From Alteraurantiacibacter buctensis (GTDB taxonomy: Bacteria; Pseudomonadota; Alphaproteobacteria; Sphingomonadales; Sphingomonadaceae), in NCBI RefSeq assembly GCF_009827655.1, contig NZ_WTYV01000002.1, positions 657 to 64,656 on the forward strand: a stretch of 64,000 bases of DNA. Direction: 5' to 3'. Below, in pieces: positions 25,886 to 35,142 of the stretch; position 1 is the first letter of the stretch, and the number at the start of each line of letters is the position of its first letter. The position numbers were made by a program, and so were the translations under genes. The notes under the pieces were generated by a model. It searched no databases and was not told the DNA's origin. It saw nothing but the letters and a program-made list of their open reading frames with translations.

Positions 25886-26902
25886 TCAGTGCGCGGGGCT
25901 GGCGGACCATTGAGCCAGCACGGCCTGGTAGGGCTTTATCAGCCGCTCCTCGGCCAGGCGGCCCTGGCTGACTGCCAGCCGGCTGCGCTCCTCGCGGTCA
26001 TAGACCACGCGTGTCAGCGAATAGTCCTGGCACGTCAGGCTGGGCCGGAAGTACTCCGCCGCCACCGAGTTGGCGTTGTAGATTTCCGGCCGGTAGATCT
26101 TCTGGAAGGTTTCCATCGCGCTGATCGTGCTGGCGATCTCCAGGTTGGAATAATCCCGCAACAGGTCACCCATGTGATAGAAGGCCAGCGGCGCGGCGCT
26201 GTTGCGTGGCATGAAATAGCGCACCTTCAGGCCCATCTTGGCGAAGTACTGGTCGGTCGCCGAAAACGCATCGTTGCGGTATTCGATGCCCAGCAGCGGG
26301 TGCTCGTTGCCGGTCCGATAATAGGTCTGGTTGCTGGACACGCTGAGGCAGATGACCGGCGCCTTGGCGAACCGCTCGCGATAGGCGGGCGAGGCCAGGA
26401 ACAGCTTGAACAGGTTGCCGTGCAGGTCCCCGAAATCGGCGGGTGCCTCGCTGCCGGGGTGGGTCTTGCGGTGCTCCTGAAGGCGCACGCTGAAATCGTA
26501 GTCGCGGATGTAGGACGAGAAGTTGTTTCCCACCACGCCATCGATCCGCTCACCTGTGGTGTGGTCCAGAATGCGGGTTTCCAGCATCTCGATCAGGGGG
26601 AAGGGGTCTTGCCCCTGCTCACCGGCAATTGTCATTTCCACGGAGACGATTGTCAGCTCCACGCCATAGCGGTCACCCCGGGGGTTGTCCCAGTGGGCCA
26701 GCGAATTGAACCGGTTGTCGATCATCCGCAGCGTGTTGCGCAGGTTTTCCTGCCGCCGCTCGCCGCGGGCAAGGTTGGCGAAATTGGTGGTGATCCGGGT
26801 GCTTTCGGCGGGGCGGTAGTCCTCGTCGAAAGCCTGGGTGCGGATGGCGAAGGCTGGGGCAGGGCAGGGCATGGGGGTATCCTGGGTTGTCGGGAAGGTC
26901 AT
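25886..26902 (-). CDS. mesX: MesX (DUF1852), partner of MesD methionine synthase
   Basis: 338 residues, soluble, no signal peptide. The translation reads as the DUF1852 family throughout, with conserved runs such as ITTNFANLARG near 37, NTLRMIDNRFNSLAHWDNPR and VVGNNFSSYIRDYDFSVR. The ATG at 26902 overlaps the stop of the ArsR-methyltransferase gene by 4 nt; a later ATG at 26872 is possible. MesX proteins are found almost always beside MesD and are required for its function; the chemical role is unknown. Confidence 0.85.
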   Translation of the reverse strand: MTFPTTQDTPMPCPAPAFAIRTQAFDEDYRPAESTRITTNFANLARGERRQENLRNTLRMIDNRFNSLAHWDNPRGDRYGVELTIVSVEMTIAGEQGQDPFPLIEMLETRILDHTTGERIDGVVGNNFSSYIRDYDFSVRLQEHRKTHPGSEAPADFGDLHGNLFKLFLASPAYRERFAKAPVICLSVSSNQTYYRTGNEHPLLGIEYRNDAFSATDQYFAKMGLKVRYFMPRNSAAPLAFYHMGDLLRDYSNLEIASTISAMETFQKIYRPEIYNANSVAAEYFRPSLTCQDYSLTRVVYDREERSRLAVSQGRLAEERLIKPYQAVLAQWSASPAH

Positions 26903-27852
26903 ACGGCCCGCAGACGGGCGGGCAGGGGCCGGGCCGACCACAGGGTGACGGTCAGTTCGCCGCCGGCGAGTTGCTCCTCCACTCGGCCCTCCAGCCCGGC
27001 GGCGGCAATGCAGGCGAGCACCTCCTCGTCGGCAAAGCCCAGCCGGGTGTGGGCGTGTTCGCGGCGCAATTCCTCGCGGTGGTGGGGGGCAACGTCGACC
27101 ACCAGCAGCTTGCCGGCAGGTTTCAGGATGCGCGCGGCCTCGGCGATCACCGTGGCGGGACGGTGGGCGTAGTGCAGCACCTGGTGCAGCACCACGGTAT
27201 CGGCAGAGCCGGCGGGCAGGTCCAGCGCGGTCATGTCGCCCTGGCGCAGGTCGGCATTGGTGATGCCCTGCTCCAGTAATTTGGCGCGGCCGAAGCGCAG
27301 CATCTCGGGCGAGCGGTCGATGCCGATCACGTGGTTTGCGCGCGGGGCCAGCAGCTCGATCATCGTGCCAGTGCCGGTGCCGATATCGACCACCTGGCCC
27401 AGCGGATGATCGCCCAGGGCGTGCAGGATTGCCCGGTCAACCGCCTGGGTTGCCACGTGCAAGCCGCGCAGCCGGTCCCACTGTGCCGCATGGGTGGCAA
27501 AATAGGCGGCGGCCTCGGCGCTGCGTTCGGCGTTGATCGCGGTCAGCCGCGCCGCATCCGCCGCCAGCCACGGGTTGCGGCCATGGACTTGGGCCCAGCG
27601 GTCGAGTAGCGCGAACAGGGGTTCCACCAGTGCCCGGTTGCCGAGGCGCAGGAACACCCAGTTGCCCTCCTTGCGCCGGTCCAGCAGGCCGCAATCGATC
27701 AGCAGCTTGACCTGCCGCGAGACCTTGGGCTGGCCCTGTGCCAGGGTCTGGGCAAGCTCGCCCACCGACAGCTCCATCTCGCGCACGAGATAGAGGATCC
27801 GCAGGCGCACCGGATCGGAAAGGGCGTGGAACAGATCGGCGTCGTGATTCAT
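26899..27852 (-). CDS. ArsR-family regulator fused to a SAM-dependent methyltransferase domain
   Basis: 317 residues from ATG 27852 (MNHDADLFHALSDPVRLRIL, the usual ArsR opening); an ATG 15 nt upstream falls within a palindrome. The winged-helix runs about 1-90 with recognition helix QGQPKVSRQVKLL. Residues about 130-310 are a class I methyltransferase with motif I VVDIGTGTGTMIELL and motif near 215 LRQGDMTALDLP. It is first in the mesX-mesD operon. Likely the methyltransferase domain senses SAM or SAH and controls methionine synthesis; whether it still methylates anything is not evident. Confidence 0.88.
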   Translation of the reverse strand: MNHDADLFHALSDPVRLRILYLVREMELSVGELAQTLAQGQPKVSRQVKLLIDCGLLDRRKEGNWVFLRLGNRALVEPLFALLDRWAQVHGRNPWLAADAARLTAINAERSAEAAAYFATHAAQWDRLRGLHVATQAVDRAILHALGDHPLGQVVDIGTGTGTMIELLAPRANHVIGIDRSPEMLRFGRAKLLEQGITNADLRQGDMTALDLPAGSADTVVLHQVLHYAHRPATVIAEAARILKPAGKLLVVDVAPHHREELRREHAHTRLGFADEEVLACIAAAGLEGRVEEQLAGGELTVTLWSARPLPARLRAV

Positions 27853-27858
27853 AATGCC

Positions 27859-27870
27859 TATATGCATATA
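27859..27870. promoter_or_regulatory. 12-bp palindrome at the start of the methionine operon
   Basis: TATATGCATATA is perfectly symmetric and lies 7 nt upstream of the chosen ArsR start. The flank is AT-rich (27845-27885), unlike its surroundings. Position fits an autoregulatory operator for the ArsR-methyltransferase protein. Confidence 0.5.
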
Positions 27871-27975
27871 TAGACATATAGAGTCAACAGAGACGCGAGG
27901 GTCTAACCGGACAGGCCGTTCGGGGTGGCGCCGGGGGTGATTACCGGTTCTGGTGCGGCAGGATGGCGCGCGCCC

Positions 27976-29505
27976 TCAGCCCATGGGCGCTGGGCAATAT
28001 CGCGCCAGGTAATCGGCGTGGTTGGGCATGGCCTGGACCAGGAAGCGGACCGATTTCTCGATCTCGTCCAGCTCGCGCTTCGTCTCCGCCGGGTCCAGTG
28101 TTTCGGCCATGGCATTGTGGCCCTGCATGGTGATGCCCTGGCCCATCATCACGGCCGCCCAGCTCGTCTCGGTGAACAGTTCGTCTTCCTCGCGGAAGAT
28201 CTGCCCGTTGCTGCGGAACAGTTCCACCTTCTCGGTCAGGCTATCGGGCACGCTCATGGTGCGGCAATAGTTCCAGAATTCGGAATCATCGCGCGTGGTG
28301 GTGTTGTAGTGCAGGATCAGGAAGTCGCGGATGCGGGTGTATTCGCGCGTGGTCAGGCGGTTGAAGGCATCCTCCTGCGCCTGGGTCACCCCGTCGAGCG
28401 AGATCAGCGAGATAAGCTTGGTGATCGCCGTGTTGATCAGGTGGATCGAGGTGGATTCCAGCGGCTCCATGAAGCCGCCCGCCAGGCCGATGGCCACCAC
28501 GTTGCGGTTCCAGAACTTGTTGCGCCGCCCGGCCACGAACCGCAGGTGGTTGGGGTCAGCCGTGGGCTTGCCGGCGATATTGGCCAGCAGGATATCGGTC
28601 GCCTCGTCCGCGTCCATGAAGGCATCGCAATAGACGTGGCCGTTGCCGTTGCGGTGCTGCAGCGGCACCTGCCACTGCCAGCCGGCCTTGTGCGCCGTGG
28701 CGCGGGTGAAGGGCGGGGGCGGGCTGCCGTCGTCACGCTTGCAGGGCAGGGCCACGGCGCGGTTGCACGGCAGCCACTTGCTCCAGTCCTCGTATCCGGT
28801 GTGCAGCGCCTGTTCGATCAGCAGGCCACGAAAGCCCGAGCAATCGACGAAGAACTGGCCCCCGATGACCTTGCCGCCCACCATCGTGATGGAGCGGACG
28901 AAGCCGCTTTCCCCGTCCAGCGCCACATCCGCCACCTTGCCTTCCACCCGCACCACGCCGCGCGCCTCGGCATATTTGCGCAAGTAGGCGGCATAGGCGG
29001 TGGCATTGAGGTGATAGGCATAGTTGATCGGCGGCAGGTCATCGCGCTTCAGCGCATCGGTCTTGGCGAACCTGCCGAAAAATGCGGCCATGGTCTCGGC
29101 ATTGAACACCTGGATCGGGCGCTTGTCGCCCAGCGTCTGGAAATGGTGCCACACGTGGTGGAACGACAGGCCGCCGATCTCGTAGCCATAATTGCCGAAC
29201 GGGTGGATGTAGCTGTCGCCGATCTTGCCCCAGTTGACGAACTGGATGCCCAGCTTGAACGATCCCTGCACGGCGGCAAGCATCTCGGCCTCGTCGATTT
29301 CCAGCAGGCGCTGGAAATCCACGAAGGGGGGAATGGTCGCCTCGCCCACGCCCACGGTACCGATCGCCTCGCTCTCGACCAGGGTGATGGCGAGCTGGCG
29401 CCCCTTGCGCAGGCGCGAGAGGGCGGCCGCCGCCATCCACCCGGCCGTGCCGCCCCCGACGATGACGATATGGTCGATTTGCTCTTTTGCGTTACTCTGG
29501 CGCAC
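27976..29505 (-). CDS. tryptophan-halogenase-like FAD protein (paralogue 1, beta-glucan locus)
   Basis: 509 residues from GTG 29505, preceded by AGGGAGAG; longer in-frame starts add unrelated residues. FAD motif GGGTAGW at 17-23, catalytic-type Lys84 (SFKLGI), the halogenase signature W276-x-W278-x-V-P, and LESTSIH with Glu350. These residues match flavin-dependent tryptophan halogenases of the PrnA type. Yet it sits divergent from a TonB-dependent receptor of a glycan locus with no secondary-metabolite genes. In sphingomonads and caulobacters such proteins commonly accompany TBDRs and their function is unproven. Cytoplasmic, no signal peptide. Confidence 0.88.
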   Translation of the reverse strand: MRQSNAKEQIDHIVIVGGGTAGWMAAAALSRLRKGRQLAITLVESEAIGTVGVGEATIPPFVDFQRLLEIDEAEMLAAVQGSFKLGIQFVNWGKIGDSYIHPFGNYGYEIGGLSFHHVWHHFQTLGDKRPIQVFNAETMAAFFGRFAKTDALKRDDLPPINYAYHLNATAYAAYLRKYAEARGVVRVEGKVADVALDGESGFVRSITMVGGKVIGGQFFVDCSGFRGLLIEQALHTGYEDWSKWLPCNRAVALPCKRDDGSPPPPFTRATAHKAGWQWQVPLQHRNGNGHVYCDAFMDADEATDILLANIAGKPTADPNHLRFVAGRRNKFWNRNVVAIGLAGGFMEPLESTSIHLINTAITKLISLISLDGVTQAQEDAFNRLTTREYTRIRDFLILHYNTTTRDDSEFWNYCRTMSVPDSLTEKVELFRSNGQIFREEDELFTETSWAAVMMGQGITMQGHNAMAETLDPAETKRELDEIEKSVRFLVQAMPNHADYLARYCPAPMG

Positions 29506-29610
29506 CTGTTCTCTCCCTGCGGGCAACCTAGCCGCTGGGCAGCGGGCGACAAGCGCCCGATCCACGGCAAAAAGTCCCTGTTGGCAAAAATGCTACACTA
29601 GGCGAGAAGA

Positions 29611-29628
29611 ATTGTGAACGTTCATTTT
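29611..29628. promoter_or_regulatory. LacI-type operator O1 upstream of beta-glucan TBDR
   Basis: ATTGTGAACGTTCATTTT contains the perfect 10-bp core TGAACGTTCA (29615-29624) with the central CG expected for LacI-family operators. The left arm ATTGTGA matches the second site, 4 bp on. It lies in the gap between the divergent halogenase-like and TBDR genes. Confidence 0.6.
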
Positions 29629-29632
29629 GCCG

Positions 29633-29650
29633 ATTGTGAACGATCACAAT
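29633..29650. promoter_or_regulatory. LacI-type operator O2 upstream of beta-glucan TBDR
   Basis: ATTGTGAACGATCACAAT has perfect 7-bp arms ATTGTGA/TCACAAT. With O1 and the site at 36372 it defines a common pattern ATTGnGAACGwTCnCAAT. The centre-to-centre distance to O1 is 22 bp, about two helical turns, so cooperative binding on one DNA face is plausible. The LacI protein at 34078 is the obvious ligand. Confidence 0.7.
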
Positions 29651-29744
29651 TATGCTAGATGAGCCTCGCATCCCGTGGTTGGGATCAGAGCTTAGTACAG
29701 GTGCCGGGACGCGCATAAGTCCCGCATCGGAGGGGAGAATCCAC

Positions 29745-32700
29745 ATGCGCTTGTCGACTTTCAGGCCCGCGAATCGGGTGCGCTCGCTTATCACCGTGTC
29801 CAGCCTGGCGCTGGGCGTGGCGGCCTCGTCCGCCGTTTTCGCGCAGGACGCGCCTGCCCCCGAGGACGAAGTGGCCGACGAGGATGTTATCGTCGTCAGC
29901 GGCTATCGCGCGGCGCTGGAGAACGCCCAGAACATCAAGGAAGACGCCGACACCTTCGTCGACGTTATCACCGCCGAGGACATCGGCGCCCTGCCCGACC
30001 GCTCGGTGGCCGAGGCCCTGCAGCGCGTGCCCGGCGTCAACATCAGTCGCTTCGAGCAGCGCAACGACCCTGACCGTTTCTCGGTCGAAGGTTCGGGTGT
30101 CATCATCCGCGGCCTCAACTTCGTGCGTTCCGAACTGAACGGGCGGGACATCTTCTCGGCCAACGGCGGGCGGGAACTCAGCTTCAACGACGTGTCGCCC
30201 GAACTGCTGGGGCGGGTGGAGGTGTTCAAGAACACCACTGCCGACATGATCGATGGCGGCATCTCGGGCACGGTCAACCTGATCACCCGCAAGCCGCTGG
30301 ACAACCCGGGCCTGCACATTGCCGGCACGGCGGAAGTCAACGTGGGTGACCTGGCCAACGAATGGTCGCCCGGCTTCTCGATCCTGGGTTCGGGCACGTT
30401 CGAAAGCGGCATCGGCAGCTTCGGCCTGCAGCTTGGCTATACCCAGCAGGAACTGGTAACCCGCACCGATGCCTCGCAGATCACCGACCCGTGCTATCGC
30501 GACCAGTCGCTGACCGGCCCCTGCATCCGCGTGCGCCCGGTGGGTTCGGGCGGCTTCGGCGGCGACGTCCAGTTCGACGAGACCAACTTCCCGCCGGCCA
30601 ACTCGGTGTTCGTGCCCAAGGGTGCGGGCGTGCGCACCACCGACCTGACGCGTGACCGGCAGGCCTATTCCGCCGTCGCGCAGTTCGAAAGCAACGACCG
30701 CCGCCTGCTGATCACCGGCGAATACCTGCGCGCCGAGACCGAGGCGACGCTGAACGAATTCGCCGTGCTGGCGCTGGTCAACGACGATGCCCTGTTCCCG
30801 ATCATTGCGCCGGGTACCACACCGGTGTTTATCGGCAACCAGTTCGGCTCGGGCACGCTCACCCAGGCCGGCAACGGCATTCCCACCGAGCTGCTGCGCT
30901 TCCAGCGCGAAGACACGGCGATGACCGAGGACGCCTCGATCGACATCGACTTCGAGGTGACTGACCGCCTGCGCCTGAACTTCGAGGGCCAGTACATCAA
31001 CTCGGGCCGGACCGAGGACGGCTTCATCTCGGCGATGCAGACCTACACCGACATCCGCATCGACAACACCGGCGGCACCCCGCTGGTGGAATTCCTGCAG
31101 CCGGGGACCACCGGTTCGCCTGCCGGCTATTTCAACGATCCCGCCAAGACCTTCTACTGGTTCCTGATCGACAACCAGGTGAATAACGAGGGCGATCTCT
31201 ACACCCTGCGCGGCGATGCCGAATACGACGTGTCTGACGACGGTCTGCTGCGTTCGGTGCGTTTCGGCGCCCGCTGGAGCGACCGCAACCGCGTGACCCG
31301 CTCGGCCAACTTCTCCAACTGGGGTAACCTGGGCGCTCCCTGGACCGGCCGTGGCGGCAACTGGAATTGCGGCGATTACCAGGCCTTTGGCTGCGGCGGT
31401 GCCTATGTGAAGGACTTCCCCAATTCGGCCAACGTCTACAATCCGTTCGGCGACGGCTTCCAGCGCGGCAATGCGCCGCTGCCGTTCGGTGACGGGTCGG
31501 CCTTCTTCTTCGGCGGCGACAACCTGGTGCAGGACTACCTGAGCGGCGCGATCACCCAGCAGGCTGCGGCGATCACTGCCTACACCCTGACGCCCAACGC
31601 CTGGTTCCCGATCTCGGCGCGCGGCAACGTGGTGCCGGGCGGCCCGTGGACCCCGGGCGAGATCTCCGATGTCGACGAGCAGACGCTGGCCTTCTACGCC
31701 CGCGCCGATTACGAGACGCGCCTTGGCGAAGACGTGACGCTGACCGGCAACGTGGGCCTGCGCTTCGTGGAAACCACCGTGGGCGCGGCCGGCCAGATCG
31801 GCTATCCCACCGGCGAATTCTTCGACCAGGGCGCGGCTGGCAACAACAACGGCACGGTCGAAGTGGCCGAGCTGCAGGCGGCGTGCGCCAACGTGCAGCC
31901 GGGCCAGGTCGCGCCGGGCTATTGCAGCCTGTCGACCGCCCGCCTCGCGCAGTTTGCCGCTGTGTTTACCGGCGAGACGGTGGACGACAGCGCCGACATC
32001 TCGTTCCGTCACTGGCTGCCCAGCATCAATGCGCGGCTGGACTTCGGCAACGGTATGCTGGTGCGCGCAGCGGCATCGCGCGGCATTTCGCGGCCCGATC
32101 TCAACGCCTTCCAGACCGGTGGCGCCATCTTCGACAACACCACCAACCTGCGCCAGGCAGGCACGCTGGATACCGGCCCGCTGTTTGCGATCAACACCGG
32201 CAACCGCCTGCTGCGCCCGGTGGCCTCGTGGAACTATGACCTGTCATACGAATACTATTTCAATGCGGTCGGTTCGATCACGGCGTCGCTGTTCGCCAAG
32301 GAAATCACCAACCTGGTCAACTTCGGGGCCAATGTCCGCAGCTTCACCAGCCCCAGCGGTGTGACCACCGATGTGCTGGTGAACGGCCCGGTCAATTCCG
32401 ACAGCGGCTGGCTGAAGGGCTTCGAAGTGGCCTACCAGCAGGTCTATGACTTCCTGCCGGGGCCGCTGGCGGGCCTGGGCACCCAGCTGACCTACACCTA
32501 TGTCGACGGTGGCTCCTTCGCCAACGACAAGCTGGGTTCGGAACAGAGCCCGTTCACCGGCGGGCTGCCGCTGGCGGGCATCTCCAAGCACACGGTCAAC
32601 GCCGTGCTGTTCTACGAGATGGCGGGCTTTTCTGCCCGTGCCGCCTACAACTGGCGGTCGGACTTCCTGCAGACCCCGCGTGACGTGATCTTCCCGTTCT

Positions 32701-32909
32701 CGCCGATCTATGGCGAAAGCACGGGCCAGCTCGACGCGTCGATCTTCTATGACCTGACCGACAACATCAAAATCGGCCTGCAGGGTGTGAACCTGCTGGA
32801 CGAGGTCACCCGCACCTCGCAGGTGATCGACTACAACGGCACAAGAGCCACCCGTTCGGCGTTCCGCAACGACCGCCGCTATACGTTCCTTGTCCGGTTC
32901 TCCTACTGA
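29745..32909 (+). CDS. TonB-dependent receptor for oligosaccharide uptake (beta-glucan locus)
   Basis: 1054 residues from ATG 29745, behind GGAGGGGAGA. Signal peptide to about residue 35 (AVFAQD). The plug domain begins near DEDVIVVSGYRAALENAQ, a TonB-box-like region, with the conserved ALPDRSVAEALQRVPGVNI and FVRSELNGRDIF. The rest is a 22-strand outer-membrane barrel ending in the C-terminal aromatic YTFLVRFSY. It belongs to the large receptor class used for glycans in sphingomonads and Xanthomonas. The neighbours (GH16, GH3) point to beta-1,3/1,4-glucan fragments as substrate. Confidence 0.92.
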   Translation: MRLSTFRPANRVRSLITVSSLALGVAASSAVFAQDAPAPEDEVADEDVIVVSGYRAALENAQNIKEDADTFVDVITAEDIGALPDRSVAEALQRVPGVNISRFEQRNDPDRFSVEGSGVIIRGLNFVRSELNGRDIFSANGGRELSFNDVSPELLGRVEVFKNTTADMIDGGISGTVNLITRKPLDNPGLHIAGTAEVNVGDLANEWSPGFSILGSGTFESGIGSFGLQLGYTQQELVTRTDASQITDPCYRDQSLTGPCIRVRPVGSGGFGGDVQFDETNFPPANSVFVPKGAGVRTTDLTRDRQAYSAVAQFESNDRRLLITGEYLRAETEATLNEFAVLALVNDDALFPIIAPGTTPVFIGNQFGSGTLTQAGNGIPTELLRFQREDTAMTEDASIDIDFEVTDRLRLNFEGQYINSGRTEDGFISAMQTYTDIRIDNTGGTPLVEFLQPGTTGSPAGYFNDPAKTFYWFLIDNQVNNEGDLYTLRGDAEYDVSDDGLLRSVRFGARWSDRNRVTRSANFSNWGNLGAPWTGRGGNWNCGDYQAFGCGGAYVKDFPNSANVYNPFGDGFQRGNAPLPFGDGSAFFFGGDNLVQDYLSGAITQQAAAITAYTLTPNAWFPISARGNVVPGGPWTPGEISDVDEQTLAFYARADYETRLGEDVTLTGNVGLRFVETTVGAAGQIGYPTGEFFDQGAAGNNNGTVEVAELQAACANVQPGQVAPGYCSLSTARLAQFAAVFTGETVDDSADISFRHWLPSINARLDFGNGMLVRAAASRGISRPDLNAFQTGGAIFDNTTNLRQAGTLDTGPLFAINTGNRLLRPVASWNYDLSYEYYFNAVGSITASLFAKEITNLVNFGANVRSFTSPSGVTTDVLVNGPVNSDSGWLKGFEVAYQQVYDFLPGPLAGLGTQLTYTYVDGGSFANDKLGSEQSPFTGGLPLAGISKHTVNAVLFYEMAGFSARAAYNWRSDFLQTPRDVIFPFSPIYGESTGQLDASIFYDLTDNIKIGLQGVNLLDEVTRTSQVIDYNGTRATRSAFRNDRRYTFLVRFSY

Positions 32910-32944
32910 GAACCAAGCTCCTACCGGACAAGGTGGTGGCAGAC

Positions 32945-32974
32945 GGGCCCCGGCGGACTCCCACGCCGGGGCCC
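32945..32974 (+). terminator. strong hairpin between TBDR and GH16 genes
   Basis: Perfect 11-bp stem GGGCCCCGGCG/CGCCGGGGCCC with an 8-nt loop, 36 nt after the TBDR stop and 53 nt before the GH16 start. No T-run. It probably lowers read-through, so that the receptor is made in excess over the enzymes, or stabilises the receptor mRNA. Confidence 0.7.
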
Positions 32975-33026
32975 AACTGTTATGCAGGCCCGCCAACAAG
33001 GGCCCATGATCGAGAGGGGAACGACG

Positions 33027-34076
33027 ATGAGGCGACTGCGCGCAATCACCCGGTCCGGCCTGCTGGGCTGTGCGGCCCTGCTGGCATCCTGCGGGGGCAG
33101 TGAGGGCACACCGCCGCCAGTGGTCGTGGCTCCCGCGCCCGCGCCGACACCTGCGCCCACGCCCATGCCCACCCCTTCCGCCACGCCCGCCGCCACGGGC
33201 TGGTCGCTGGTCTGGGCCGACGAGTTCGACGGGGCGGCAGTGGACCCGGCGCGCTGGAACCTGATTGCCGACTGCTGGGGCGGCGGCAACAACGAGCGCC
33301 AGTGCTACACTGCGCGGGCCAGCAACGTGAGCATCGAAAACGGCGCGCTGGTGATCACCGCGCGGCGGGAAAGCTATACCGGCAGCGCCTGGCCTGCCGC
33401 CTGGGCTGCGACGCAGGCGGATCCCGACGCGCAGGCCACGCGTGAATACACTTCCGGCAAGCTGACCACCCAGGGCAAGGCATGCTGGCTCTTTGGCAAG
33501 TTCGAGATGCGCGCACGCCTGCCGCAGGGGCAGGGCACCTGGCCTGCCTTCTGGATGATGCCGGAGGAATCGCACTATGGCGGCTGGCCGCTGTCCGGCG
33601 AGATCGACATCATGGAGGTAGTCAACCTGGGCGTGGAATGCCCCACCTGCGAGCCGGGCGGGGAGAATTCCTTCCTGGGCACGCTGCATTTTGGCGACCG
33701 TCCGCCGGGCAATGTCTATCGCAACCGCGAAACGCAGTTCCCGGCCGCGCTGGACGGGCAGTTCCACACCTATGGGGTGATCTGGCAGCCGGGGAAGTTC
33801 ACCTGGACCATCGATGGCGTGCCCTTCGGCAGCCTGGTTACCGGTGACTGGTGGACCGCCGCCAGCAGTGCGCCGCAGGCCCCGTTCGACCGACCGTTCC
33901 ACCTGATTCTGAACCTGGCAATCGGCGGCAACTGGCCGGAATCCACAGCGCTGGGCGGAGTTTCCGCAGAAGGTTTCCCCAAGCGCATGGAAATTGACTG
34001 GGTGCGGGTCTGGCAATGTGGTCCCGGCGGCACTACGCAGGGCGGGGCCGGACAGGACTGCACCGGGGGGAATTGA
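33027..34076 (+). CDS. GH16 endo-beta-glucanase (laminarinase-like), lipoprotein
   Basis: 349 residues from ATG 33027 (AGAGGGGAACG upstream). Lipobox LLASC puts the anchor at Cys22; a Pro/Ala/Thr linker spans about 29-56. The GH16 catalytic signature is GEIDIMEV with nucleophile E192, D194 and acid/base E197. WADEFDG near 63 is the usual domain opening. It would cut beta-1,3- or mixed beta-1,3/1,4-glucans at the cell surface or in the periplasm. A pentamer of neighbours (TBDR, LacI, MFS, GH3, porter) supports a beta-glucan locus. Confidence 0.93.
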   Translation: MRRLRAITRSGLLGCAALLASCGGSEGTPPPVVVAPAPAPTPAPTPMPTPSATPAATGWSLVWADEFDGAAVDPARWNLIADCWGGGNNERQCYTARASNVSIENGALVITARRESYTGSAWPAAWAATQADPDAQATREYTSGKLTTQGKACWLFGKFEMRARLPQGQGTWPAFWMMPEESHYGGWPLSGEIDIMEVVNLGVECPTCEPGGENSFLGTLHFGDRPPGNVYRNRETQFPAALDGQFHTYGVIWQPGKFTWTIDGVPFGSLVTGDWWTAASSAPQAPFDRPFHLILNLAIGGNWPESTALGGVSAEGFPKRMEIDWVRVWQCGPGGTTQGGAGQDCTGGN

Positions 34077-34077
34077 C

Positions 34078-35142
34078 GTGGCACGCAGGCGCCAATCGGT
34101 GACGATCAAGCACGTGGCGGCCGATTCCGGCGTCTCGCTGCAGACGGTCAGCCGCGTGATCAACAACGAACCCAACGTGCGCCCTGAAATGAAGCGCAGG
34201 GTGCAGGCCTCGATCGACAAGCTGGGTTATGTCCCCTCGATCGCTGCCCAGCGGATGAGTGGCTCCAAGAGCTACCTTATCCTGGCGCTGAACGACCGCG
34301 CCCGCACAATCGAGGCGTGGACCGCGCGCGAAGGCAGCGACTGGGTGGACCAGATGCTAATGGGCGGGATGCTGAAGTGCGCCGAATACGGCTATCGGCT
34401 GATCTTCGAGCTGATCGATACGCGCGACGACACCATCGAGCGCGAGCTGAACGCGGCCATCGCCGCGCTGCAGCCCGATGGCGTGATCCTGACCCCGCCG
34501 CACTCGGACAATCCGATGATCACCGGCTTGCTGGAGCGCGAGGGCATTCCCTTCGCCAGGATCGGTTCGCGCAACACGGCTGGCGGTATCTCGCTGACGA
34601 TGGGCGATACGCGCATGGCGGCGCTGGCCACGCGGCACCTGATCGGCAAGGGGCACAAGCGCATCGGCTTCATCGCCGGCCCGCGCGAATATGCCGTCAG
34701 CGACCGGCGCAAGGCCGGCTGGCTGGCCACGATGGAGGAAGCGGGTCTGGCCACAGACCTGTGCGAACGGGGTGACTTCACCTATCCCAGTGGCGAGGCT
34801 GCCGCGCGCCGTCTGCTGGCCCAGCCTGACCGGCCCACCGCGATCATCGCCAGCAATGACCAGATGGCGTTGGCCACAAACGCCGTGGCGCGCGAAATGG
34901 GGCTGGGCGTGCCGGATGACCTGTCGCTGATCAGCTTTGATAATTCTCCGGTGGTGCGCTTCGTCCAGCCTTCGCTGACGGCGGTCGACCAGCCGGTGGC
35001 CGAAACGGTCAGCCAGGCGGTGGAGCTTTTGATCAAGGCCAACCGGGGTGAAGATCTGCCGGACATGCCGGTGGTGGTGGAAGGCCGCCTGATCGAGCGC
35101 GATTCGGTGGCCGCACCTGCTTCCGCGCCGGCTGATGGCTGA
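34078..35142 (+). CDS. LacI-family repressor of the beta-glucan locus
   Basis: 354 residues from GTG 34078, one nucleotide after the GH16 stop and behind GGGGGGAA. The HTH is VTIKHVAADSGVSLQTVSRV and the hinge helix includes SIAAQRMSG. The periplasmic-binding-protein-like core (about 65-345) has the ligand-domain segment GHKRIGFIAGP and VPDDLSLISFDNSP. It likely releases DNA when it binds a glucan-derived sugar. Candidate operators are at 29611, 29633 and 36372. The stop overlaps the MFS start by 8 nt. Confidence 0.93.
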   Translation: MARRRQSVTIKHVAADSGVSLQTVSRVINNEPNVRPEMKRRVQASIDKLGYVPSIAAQRMSGSKSYLILALNDRARTIEAWTAREGSDWVDQMLMGGMLKCAEYGYRLIFELIDTRDDTIERELNAAIAALQPDGVILTPPHSDNPMITGLLEREGIPFARIGSRNTAGGISLTMGDTRMAALATRHLIGKGHKRIGFIAGPREYAVSDRRKAGWLATMEEAGLATDLCERGDFTYPSGEAAARRLLAQPDRPTAIIASNDQMALATNAVAREMGLGVPDDLSLISFDNSPVVRFVQPSLTAVDQPVAETVSQAVELLIKANRGEDLPDMPVVVEGRLIERDSVAAPASAPADG

